Source of the DNA: Spirochaetales bacterium | Lineage (GTDB): Bacteria > Spirochaetota > Spirochaetia > SZUA-6 > DRHE01 | Length of the DNA: 5,870 nt | Reading direction: 5' to 3' | NCBI GenBank assembly: GCA_016930895.1 | Contig: JAFGFV010000480.1 | Location: 1-5,870, forward strand | Part shown: positions 1 through 5,043 of the stretch, piece by piece | How positions within the stretch are numbered: position 1 is the first letter of the stretch | Layout of the letters: each line of letters begins with the position of its first letter | Program-made: the position numbers and the translations under genes | The notes under the pieces: generated by a model | Seen by the model: the letters and a program-made list of their open reading frames with translations, nothing else | What the model was told of the DNA's origin: nothing | The model's database searches: none

Positions 1-50
1 CGCTTGCCTTCTTCCGAGATGTTCTGGGGCAGGAGTACGCGCGCGGGCAT
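1..50 (-). CDS. Partial D-isomer-specific 2-hydroxyacid dehydrogenase (N-terminus only)
   Basis: Only the first 16 codons lie in the window; the gene runs off the left edge. The minus-strand reading from an ATG at 50-48 gives MPARVLLPQNISEEGK. This resembles the first beta strand and following helix of the D-isomer-specific 2-hydroxyacid dehydrogenase family, which includes phosphoglycerate dehydrogenase SerA; members often begin with a 'kVLvpdpIseeG' pattern. Family members use NAD(P)H to interconvert 2-hydroxy and 2-oxo acids in the cytoplasm. A purine-rich GGAAGG lies directly before the ATG, closer than ideal for a Shine-Dalgarno site. A good minus-strand promoter lies at 98-127 and would give a leader of about 40 nt. 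The family call rests on a very short stretch; the substrate cannot be inferred. The reading frame and direction are better supported than the function. Confidence 0.55.
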   Translation of the reverse strand, partial: MPARVLLPQNISEEGK

Positions 51-97
51 GGCCTTCCGTTTCCCCCCTGCTGGTCTTGCCCGATGGGGCAGGGGAG

Positions 98-127
98 AGG
101 GTAGACTCCGCCTCTCGCGGATGTCAA
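98..127 (-). promoter_or_regulatory. Sigma70-like promoter for the leftward dehydrogenase gene
   Basis: On the minus strand a perfect TTGACA -35 box (127-122) is followed after 18 nt by TACCCT (103-98), which keeps the key T1, A2 and T6 of the -10 consensus. Predicted transcription start is near 90-91, giving a leader of about 40 nt before the ATG at 50. The spacer carries a short CCGC/GCGG inverted repeat that could be an operator or chance. The -10 match is only 3 of 6. Confidence 0.5.
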
Positions 128-211
128 GGGACCCCTCGGCCCGCCCTCTGACGCACGGCGCCGGTGCGACGCGAGAGTGCCGGAAGAACCACGGGGATCG
201 GGCACATCTCC

Positions 212-240
212 TTGAAAATGTGCGGGCCATCGAGCATAAT
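212..240 (+). promoter_or_regulatory. Sigma70-like promoter for the pilZ-lhgO unit, placed almost on the start codon
   Basis: TTGAAA (212-217) and CATAAT (235-240) each match 5 of 6 consensus bases and are separated by exactly 17 nt. In such GC-rich DNA this is unlikely to be accidental. The predicted start of transcription is the A at about 247, leaving only about 5 nt before the ATG at 252. Either the PilZ transcript is nearly leaderless, or translation begins at the next ATG (276), which has GGGAG at 268-272. Confidence 0.65.
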
Positions 241-251
241 GGGGCAAACAC

Positions 252-1277
252 ATGGAAAGCCTCAGCTGGGAGAGCATGGTCGCATCCTGCGCGGCCCTGA
301 GCACGGAGCTCGCCGGTGCCAGTTGGGCCCTTCGGGGTCTGCTTCTGGCGGTGACCGCGATCATGGTGGTGTTCGTGGTCTTGTTTGCGACCTTTTTCGC
401 TCGGGCCCGCTCCCTGCGAACCCGCCGCGGGGCCGAGATCTATCGCTACCTGTCGCGCCGCCTGGGGCTCAGCCGCTCCGAGCAGCAGCTCGCCGATCGC
501 ATCAGCTCCTACTATCATCCGCCGGAAACCAAGTACATGGTCCTCGTGGACGAACTGGATTTCGACGATTGCGCGGCCCGCGCCGAGGAGCGCGGAAGCC
601 TCGAAGAGATGACCCTGTCGGCGCTGCGTCTCAAGCTGGATTTCGGAGCGGGCAATCCCGAAGAGGCCCCGGGCTCCAGTGCCGAGCTCGGGCCCGGCAC
701 TCCGGTCATCATCGTGCAGAAGGGGCGCCCCAGCATCCGGGGAAGGGTCGCAGAATCGGAAAGCGATTCGGAGGGTGAGCTGGCAAGCCAGTCGCTCGTG
801 GTGGAGCTGGACACCGGAACGGAGCCGCCCACCGTGGGGGTGCCCGTCTCGGTGTACTTCCACAATCCCGCCGGCGTGTTCGTGTTCGCCAGTTACGCGC
901 GCCGGCTGGTCAAGAACCGCATCCATCTGGATCATTCCGACGTAGTGCGCCCGAGCCAGCGCCGCAGATACTACCGTAAGGCCGTCAAGCTGCCGGTGTA
1001 CGTCATGCTGCGGGACAAGCTCGAGGAGCCGGTCCGCTCGGCGATTCTGGATCTCAGCGGCGGCGGAGCGAGCCTGGAAAATCCGGGCATGAGCGTCACG
1101 GCGGGCGACGAGCTGGCCCTCTCCTTCTCCCCGGGGGGCGAGCGTTTCACGGTCCCGGCCAGGGTGATACGGCTGTCTGCGAGCGGCAGGGTGATGCACG
1201 TGCAGTTCCTGCGACTCAGCGAATCCGCGCGCGACCGCCTGATCGGCTCACTGTTCAAGGCTCAAGGCAGAACGTAG
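252..1277 (+). CDS. Membrane-anchored PilZ-domain protein (c-di-GMP receptor, YcgR-like architecture)
   Basis: The 341-residue protein should bind the second messenger cyclic di-GMP. The C-terminal part (about 235-335) carries both halves of the PilZ signature: RxxxR at R238/R242 inside RRRYYRK, and D267-L-S269-G-G-G272 (D/N-x-S-x-x-G). Before it, residues about 148-230 form a beta-rich segment like the N-terminal domain of flagellar brake proteins (YcgR/PilZN). A single strongly hydrophobic helix lies at about 29-50, so the ligand-binding parts probably face the cytoplasm from the inner membrane. Residues 60-130 look helical and are unassigned; an acidic linker lies around 167-177. The ATG at 252 lacks a clear Shine-Dalgarno sequence and sits about 5 nt from the predicted transcript start. 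The ATG at 276 (Met9) is a plausible alternative and keeps the membrane helix. The stop is 4 nt before the next gene, so the two are probably co-transcribed. The effector target (motility, exopolysaccharide or other) cannot be read from the context. Confidence 0.88.
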   Translation: MESLSWESMVASCAALSTELAGASWALRGLLLAVTAIMVVFVVLFATFFARARSLRTRRGAEIYRYLSRRLGLSRSEQQLADRISSYYHPPETKYMVLVDELDFDDCAARAEERGSLEEMTLSALRLKLDFGAGNPEEAPGSSAELGPGTPVIIVQKGRPSIRGRVAESESDSEGELASQSLVVELDTGTEPPTVGVPVSVYFHNPAGVFVFASYARRLVKNRIHLDHSDVVRPSQRRRYYRKAVKLPVYVMLRDKLEEPVRSAILDLSGGGASLENPGMSVTAGDELALSFSPGGERFTVPARVIRLSASGRVMHVQFLRLSESARDRLIGSLFKAQGRT

Positions 1278-1281
1278 CTCC

Positions 1282-2415
1282 GTGACCAAAATCGACGTGG
1301 TTGTCGTAGGGGCCGGGGTCGTGGGCCTGGCCATAGCCCGCCGTCTTGCCTCCCGGAAGCGGGAGATCGTGCTGGTGGAAAGGCACGACGGTTTCGGCCG
1401 GGAGACCTCTTCCCGCAACAGCGAGGTCATCCACGCCGGCATCCACTACGCCGAAGATCTGCTCAAAACCCGCCTGTGCGTCCGGGGCAACCCCCTGCTG
1501 TACGAGTTCTGCGCCAAGAAAGGGATCCCGCATCGGAAGACCGGCAAGCTCATCGTGGCCACCTCGGAGGACGAGGTCTCCCGACTGCACCAGCTGCTCG
1601 ACCAGGGGACGCGCAACGGCGTACGGGGATTGCGGGTTCTCGGGCCGCAGCAGATCGAGACCCTCGAGCCGTACGTGTCCGCCCTGGCTGCCCTCCACAG
1701 CCCCGACACCGGGATCGTCGACAGCCACGAGCTGATGAGTGCCCTGGAGCGCGAGGCGATCGCCGAGGGCGTGACCGTGGCCTACAACTGCACGGTGACG
1801 GGACTGGACCACTCGGGGTCGCAGCTGGAGGTGCTGATTCGGGACGCCGACGGCGAAGACCTGCCTCTGGCCGCGTCGGTGGTCGTGAACGCCGCCGGCC
1901 TGGAGGCGGACCGGGTGGCCGAGATGGGCGGACTGGACGCGGAGGAGCTCGGCTACCGCATCCATCCCTGCAAGGGGGAGTACTTCGCCGTGTCCAACCG
2001 GCACACCGGCAAGATCGGCTGCCTGGTGTACCCGCTGCCCAGCCCCGTGCACCTGGGGGCCCACGTGGTCCTCGGCCTCGACGACAGCCTCAAGATCGGG
2101 CCCAGCTGCTTCTACGTGGACGAGATCGACTACGACGTGGACCCGGAACACCAGGAGGAGTTCTTCCTGAAGGCCCGCAGGTTCCTGCCGTTCCTGGAGT
2201 ACGAGGACCTGTCTCCCTCCATGGCCGGAATCCGGCCCAAGCTCTATCGGACAGGGGAGCCGTTCCGGGACTGGGTGATCCGCGAGGAGAGCGATCAGGG
2301 GCTCCCGGGGTTGATCGACCTGATCGGGATCGAGTCGCCCGGCCTGACCGCCTGCCTGGCCATCGCCGAGATGGTCGAGGGGGTGGTCGAGGGCATCGGT
2401 ACGTCAAAGAACTGA
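1282..2415 (+). CDS. lhgO: FAD-dependent oxidoreductase, L-2-hydroxyglutarate oxidase/dehydrogenase family
   Basis: The 377-residue protein belongs to the DAO-type FAD oxidoreductases and most resembles LhgO/L2HGDH, which oxidises L-2-hydroxyglutarate to 2-oxoglutarate and passes electrons to FAD and, in studied members, to the quinone pool. An N-terminal Rossmann motif GAGVVG (10-15) is followed by an acidic residue E33 at the end of the second strand, as expected for ribose binding. The family block RNSEVIHAGIHY (45-56) is clear, as are CGK-like TGKLIVAT (87-94), VNAAG (202-206), CKGEYF (230-235), VYPLPSP (249-255), AGIRPKL (315-321) and IESPGLT (350-356). It starts with GTG, 4 nt after the PilZ stop; only a weak AAGG (1264-1267) lies upstream, suggesting translational coupling. 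It is shorter than the E. coli enzyme (about 420 residues) and matches the compact subgroup often annotated simply as NAD(P)/FAD-dependent oxidoreductase. The true substrate could therefore be another 2-hydroxy or amino acid. Confidence 0.85.
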   Translation: MTKIDVVVVGAGVVGLAIARRLASRKREIVLVERHDGFGRETSSRNSEVIHAGIHYAEDLLKTRLCVRGNPLLYEFCAKKGIPHRKTGKLIVATSEDEVSRLHQLLDQGTRNGVRGLRVLGPQQIETLEPYVSALAALHSPDTGIVDSHELMSALEREAIAEGVTVAYNCTVTGLDHSGSQLEVLIRDADGEDLPLAASVVVNAAGLEADRVAEMGGLDAEELGYRIHPCKGEYFAVSNRHTGKIGCLVYPLPSPVHLGAHVVLGLDDSLKIGPSCFYVDEIDYDVDPEHQEEFFLKARRFLPFLEYEDLSPSMAGIRPKLYRTGEPFRDWVIREESDQGLPGLIDLIGIESPGLTACLAIAEMVEGVVEGIGTSKN

Positions 2416-2429
2416 GGGTCGCCCCCGCG

Positions 2430-2459
2430 TTGACCGCGCCGTCGTTCGTCGAATAGTAT
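2430..2459 (+). promoter_or_regulatory. Sigma70-like promoter for the small membrane protein
   Basis: TTGACC (2430-2435; 5 of 6) is followed after 18 nt by TAGTAT (2454-2459; 4 of 6). The predicted transcript start is near 2466, which leaves a leader of about 15 nt that just contains the strong ribosome binding site. It lies in the 65-bp gap after the oxidoreductase gene, so read-through from the upstream unit is also possible. Confidence 0.5.
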
Positions 2460-2465
2460 GAAGCC

Positions 2466-2473
2466 GGGGAGGA
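2466..2473 (+). promoter_or_regulatory. Strong Shine-Dalgarno site (GGGGAGGA)
   Basis: GGGGAGGA ends 7 nt before the ATG at 2481. It fixes the start of the membrane protein and shows that this organism uses conventional ribosome binding sites for some genes, in contrast to the pilZ and alaX starts. Confidence 0.75.
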
Positions 2474-2480
2474 CCAGTCG

Positions 2481-2924
2481 ATGGCCAAAAACGAGAAGCC
2501 CAACAAGATGATCAACTACGTCATGGGCGGGATCTTCGACGGCATCCTGCTGTGGGTGCTGCATCAGCTGCCCCGCTGGAACGTACCGGTCATCACGGAG
2601 GCGTATCCCGACATCCTGACGGTGGTGACCCTGTCCCTCGCCGTTCAGATCGCCTTCCACGCCGTGCTGGTGCTCTTCCACCCCCTCTGGCTTCACTACC
2701 TGGCGCAGGTGGTGTTCGCCGTGTTCAGCGTGATCGCCCTGAGCGTGATCATCGAAGTCTACCCGTTCGACTTCGCCGGGCTGGTGGGTCCGTGGCTCGA
2801 TACGGCCTTCCGCATCCTGCTGATCGTGATCCTGGTGGGAAGCGTGATCGGCGGGATCGTCAACCTGGTGCGCTTCCTGCGGGCTCTCGCCCGACGCGGC
2901 GAACGCCAGGCCGGAGACGCGTAG
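2481..2924 (+). CDS. Small four-helix membrane protein of unknown function
   Basis: I do not recognise this 147-residue protein. The start is well supported by GGGGAGGA 7 nt upstream and a promoter before that. The N-terminus is basic (MAKNEKPNK). About four hydrophobic segments follow at roughly 11-29, 44-66, 72-93 and 107-131, and the C-terminus is arginine-rich (RFLRALARRGERQ, 131-143), which by the positive-inside rule should be cytoplasmic along with the N-terminus. No cysteine pairs, catalytic motif or signal-peptide cleavage site stand out. His60, His67 and His72 lie in or near helices 2-3, which could be ligands but are not evidence of it. It follows the lhgO-like gene by 65 bp and ends shortly before a convergent operon. 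The codon and base composition match the neighbours, so there is no sign of recent transfer. Confidence 0.8.
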   Translation: MAKNEKPNKMINYVMGGIFDGILLWVLHQLPRWNVPVITEAYPDILTVVTLSLAVQIAFHAVLVLFHPLWLHYLAQVVFAVFSVIALSVIIEVYPFDFAGLVGPWLDTAFRILLIVILVGSVIGGIVNLVRFLRALARRGERQAGDA

Positions 2925-2929
2925 CGGCG

Positions 2930-2959
2930 GCGCTCAGCGGCTGAGCGCGGAACGCTCAG
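2930..2959. repeat. Three-part inverted repeat between convergent genes; possible bidirectional terminator
   Basis: CGCTCAG occurs at 2931-2937 and again at 2953-2959, and its reverse complement CTGAGCG lies between them at 2941-2947. The middle copy can pair with either flank: an 8-bp stem with a 3-nt loop on the left (adding G2930-C2948), or a 7-bp stem with a 5-nt loop on the right. The right copy contains the stop codon of the minus-strand aminotransferase. It sits where two transcription units collide, so a terminator or RNA 3'-end stabiliser is likely, but no T-tract follows on either strand. Confidence 0.5.
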
Positions 2960-4284
2960 CCCAGGAGCTTGAGGCAGTCCTCCAGGATGCCGAGCCCGGT
3001 GTCGAGCTCTTCCCGGGTGATCACCATGGGGGGAGCCAGGCGGATCGAGCACTCCCCGGCCCCCAGCAGGAGCAGCCCTCGGCGGAACGCCTCCTCGAGC
3101 AGCCGGTTGCGCTTGGCCCGCGCCGGGGTCTTGCGGGCATCCTCCACCAGCTCCACGCCGACCATCAGGCCGATCCCGCGGACGTCTCCGATCAGGGGGT
3201 AGCGCTTCTGCAGTCCCTCCAGCTGCTCCTTGAGGTACGCCCCCAGCACCCGGGAGTTCTCCAGCAGCCTCTCCCGCTCGATGACCCGCAGGACCTCCTT
3301 GGCGGCTTCCATGATCACCGGTCCCCCGTTCAGGGTCCCCTCGTGGGCCCCGGGCTCCCAGTCCATGACCTCCGCCCGGGCGACCGCCGCCCCGGCGGGC
3401 AGGCCGTGGGCCATGGCCTTGGAAACGGTCAGGATGTCCGGCGCTACCCCGAAATGCTCCGATGCGAACATCTTCCCCGTGCGGGCGAACCCGGTCTGCA
3501 CCTCGTCCACCACCAGCAGGATCCCGTGGGCGCGGCAGATCTCCGCCAGCCGGGGCAGAAACTCCTGGGGAGGCACGATGTAGCCCCCGGCCCCCTGGAC
3601 CGCCTCGACCAGGATGAAGGCCACCTCGTCCGGCGGGGTGATCTTCTTGAGGGTCACATCGGTGAGGTAGCTCAGACAGTGCAGATCGCAGCCCGGGTAC
3701 TCCCGGTTGAACAGGCAGCGGTAGCAGTACGGGTAGGGGACAAAGTGGGCCACCGGGTACATGGGGGCGAAGCCCCTGCGGGCCGCCACGCCGGTGGTCG
3801 TGAAGCTCACCGCCCCGAGGGTGCGCCCATGGAAGCCGTTGACGAAGCCGATGCCGTACGCCCGCCGGGTGTGCCACTTGGCCATTTTGATGGCCGTGTC
3901 GATCGCTTCGCTCCCGCTGTTGGTGAAGAACACCCGCTTGGCGAACTCCCCGGGGGTGGCGGCGCACAGCATCTCGGCGTACTCGACCTGGGGGACCGTG
4001 TAGTAGTCCAGGCTGTTCACGAAGATGAGCTGGTCCAGCTGGCGCTTGATGGCCGCGATCACCTCCGGGTGGCGATGCCCTAGGCCCGTCACGGCGATCC
4101 CGGAACCGAAGTCCAGGAAGACGTTGCCGTCCACGTCTTCCACGTAAACCCGTTCGGCCCTGAGGCCCACCAGTTGAGAGCTGCGGGTCAGGGAAGGGGA
4201 GAGGAGTTTTTCGTCCTTACGGATCCAGGCCTGGGCCTTGGGGCCCGGGGGGGTGACCAGGATCTTGGGGCCGGTGTAGCTCAT
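2956..4284 (-). CDS. Class III PLP-dependent aminotransferase (acetylornithine/GABA aminotransferase family, archaeal racemase-like group)
   Basis: The 442-residue protein is a complete fold-type I class III PLP enzyme. Visible landmarks are DVDGNVFLDFGSGIAV (50-65), NSGSEA (122-127, PLP phosphate), FHGRT (151-155), VVDEVQTG (258-265, with D260 for the pyridine nitrogen and Q263), K289 in TVSKAMAHG as the Schiff-base lysine, T317, and R415 in SIRLAPP. The opening ILVTPPGPKAQAWI and the segment PYPYCYRC with C187, C190, C199 and C203 are features I associate with the archaeal 'acetyl ornithine aminotransferase family' group, some of whose members are amino-acid racemases (Pyrococcus broad-substrate racemase, Thermococcus ornithine racemase). 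The reaction could therefore be transamination of a 4-aminobutyrate or ornithine-like substrate, or racemisation. The usual phosphate-loop sequence 'STFGGNP' reads GTLNGGP (316-322). The gene is last in the alaX-CPBP operon, 24 nt downstream of the CPBP stop, with AGGAG 6 nt before its ATG. The class is certain; the substrate is not. Confidence 0.9.
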   Translation of the reverse strand: MSYTGPKILVTPPGPKAQAWIRKDEKLLSPSLTRSSQLVGLRAERVYVEDVDGNVFLDFGSGIAVTGLGHRHPEVIAAIKRQLDQLIFVNSLDYYTVPQVEYAEMLCAATPGEFAKRVFFTNSGSEAIDTAIKMAKWHTRRAYGIGFVNGFHGRTLGAVSFTTTGVAARRGFAPMYPVAHFVPYPYCYRCLFNREYPGCDLHCLSYLTDVTLKKITPPDEVAFILVEAVQGAGGYIVPPQEFLPRLAEICRAHGILLVVDEVQTGFARTGKMFASEHFGVAPDILTVSKAMAHGLPAGAAVARAEVMDWEPGAHEGTLNGGPVIMEAAKEVLRVIERERLLENSRVLGAYLKEQLEGLQKRYPLIGDVRGIGLMVGVELVEDARKTPARAKRNRLLEEAFRRGLLLLGAGECSIRLAPPMVITREELDTGLGILEDCLKLLG

Positions 4285-4290
4285 GGGTCT

Positions 4291-4295
4291 CTCCT
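4291..4295 (-). promoter_or_regulatory. Shine-Dalgarno site (AGGAG) of the aminotransferase gene
   Basis: On the minus strand AGGAG ends 6 nt before the ATG at 4284-4282. It supports this start over the downstream methionines and lies in the 24-nt gap after the CPBP stop codon. Confidence 0.7.
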
Positions 4296-4308
4296 ATTCC
4301 TGTCGTGC

Positions 4309-5043
4309 TCAGCGAAGCGTGATGTCCGGCCGGAAACGGATGGCGCCGAGCCCGTTGCCTACCGCGAGGGACACGTGGATCGCCGCGGCAGTCCAGAAGC
4401 TTCCCGTGGCCAGGGTCAGGAGACACAGGGCGAGGCCGAAGGGGGCCGCAGCCAAGGTTTCCGTGAGGCCCTTCTGGATGTGGGTCAGGGAGTACAGGGC
4501 GGCGTTGACCGTGAGGGAGAGCCCCACGCCGTAGGGCAGCAGGCCGTACAGGAGCAGGCCGCGGTACATGAACTCGTAGGCGACCAGAAACAGCGCCCAG
4601 AGCAGCAGGTTGTAGGCCACCAGGGGCCGGGTCCACTCCGTGAGCCTCATCTGCGGGTAGCGCGCCCCGGGCTTGCGGAGCTCGGGATTGAAGTAGGAAC
4701 CGACCCCCGCCGCGAGGAACAGGAGCACCGCCCACAACCCGGCCGATCGCGTCAGGCGGGGGAGCCGGCAGAAGCTGCCCAGGTCCAGGCGCAGCACGAT
4801 CACGCTCACCAGGAAGGGCACCAGGCCGAAACACCCGGCCATGAGCACTCTCTGAAAGGTCGTGTGCCGGATGACCCCGAGGCGGGGCCCGAAGCGGGCA
4901 TGAAAGCGCTCCTGGAGCCTGCCGGAGCCCCCCAGCAGGGCGTAGACCGCCCAGCCGGCGGTGAACAGCACGATCACCGATACGGCCACCGCCGAGGGAG
5001 AGACTGCCGAAGAGAGCGCGGCGATGGCCCGGTCAGGACTCAT
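4309..5043 (-). CDS. CPBP/CAAX-protease-like intramembrane protein (ABI family), possibly degenerate
   Basis: The start is taken as the ATG at 5043-5041, giving 244 residues; longer readings of this frame run into the upstream alaX gene and add an unlikely serine/arginine-rich tail. The 11-nt overlap with alaX suggests translational coupling. The protein is very hydrophobic, with about six to eight predicted membrane segments (for example 14-37, 66-86, 103-118, 140-156, 172-188, 193-213 and 215-233). The C-terminal half follows the CPBP (Rce1-like glutamic intramembrane protease) pattern: YEFMYRG with E157 and R161 (family EExxxRG), LYSLTH with H188 (family FxxxH), and a last helix with H223 in AAAIHVSLAVGN. 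The first Glu of motif 1 is Tyr156, and the usual Asn four residues after the last His is Ala227, although N230 is near. Family members cleave membrane-bound peptides or prenylated C-termini, but many bacterial ones have no known substrate. It may be a protease or a non-catalytic relative. Confidence 0.75.
   Translation of the reverse strand: MSPDRAIAALSSAVSPSAVAVSVIVLFTAGWAVYALLGGSGRLQERFHARFGPRLGVIRHTTFQRVLMAGCFGLVPFLVSVIVLRLDLGSFCRLPRLTRSAGLWAVLLFLAAGVGSYFNPELRKPGARYPQMRLTEWTRPLVAYNLLLWALFLVAYEFMYRGLLLYGLLPYGVGLSLTVNAALYSLTHIQKGLTETLAAAPFGLALCLLTLATGSFWTAAAIHVSLAVGNGLGAIRFRPDITLR

Larger units (their letters stand above)
51..251. other. Divergent intergenic region with two opposing promoters
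   Basis: About 200 bases separate the leftward dehydrogenase start from the rightward PilZ gene. The region holds one promoter-like element for each direction (98-127 minus, 212-240 plus). A small hairpin also occurs here: TGCCC at 78-82 and GGGCA at 87-91 around a GATG loop, extendable by GU/GC pairs. It would lie just around the start of the leftward transcript. No T-tract follows it, so I do not call a terminator. No convincing small gene was found; open frames across here are arginine- and glycine-rich products of high GC. Confidence 0.6.

Noticed and set aside
76..93. Hairpin in the divergent region as a terminator or riboswitch
   Set aside because: The perfect stem is only 5 bp, no T-tract follows, and no larger conserved RNA fold can be recognised.
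4..778. Plus-strand open frames of 98 and 204 codons across the left intergenic region and the start of the PilZ gene
   Set aside because: They have no ribosome binding site or motif, overlap the opposing promoters or the PilZ frame, and show GC-driven composition.
1255..2151. 298-codon minus-strand open frame opposite the LhgO-like gene
   Set aside because: It is antisense to a well-conserved gene and has Val/Gly/His-rich low-complexity composition typical of GC-rich antisense frames.
1476..2456. 326-codon plus-strand open frame overlapping the LhgO-like gene
   Set aside because: It is an Arg/Gly/Pro-rich alternate frame with no recognisable motif, a by-product of high GC content.
2759..3967. 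402-codon minus-strand open frame overlapping the aminotransferase
   Set aside because: It is a frame-shifted reading of the same strand, very rich in Gly, Arg, Pro and Ala, with no domain. The aminotransferase frame has all family motifs.
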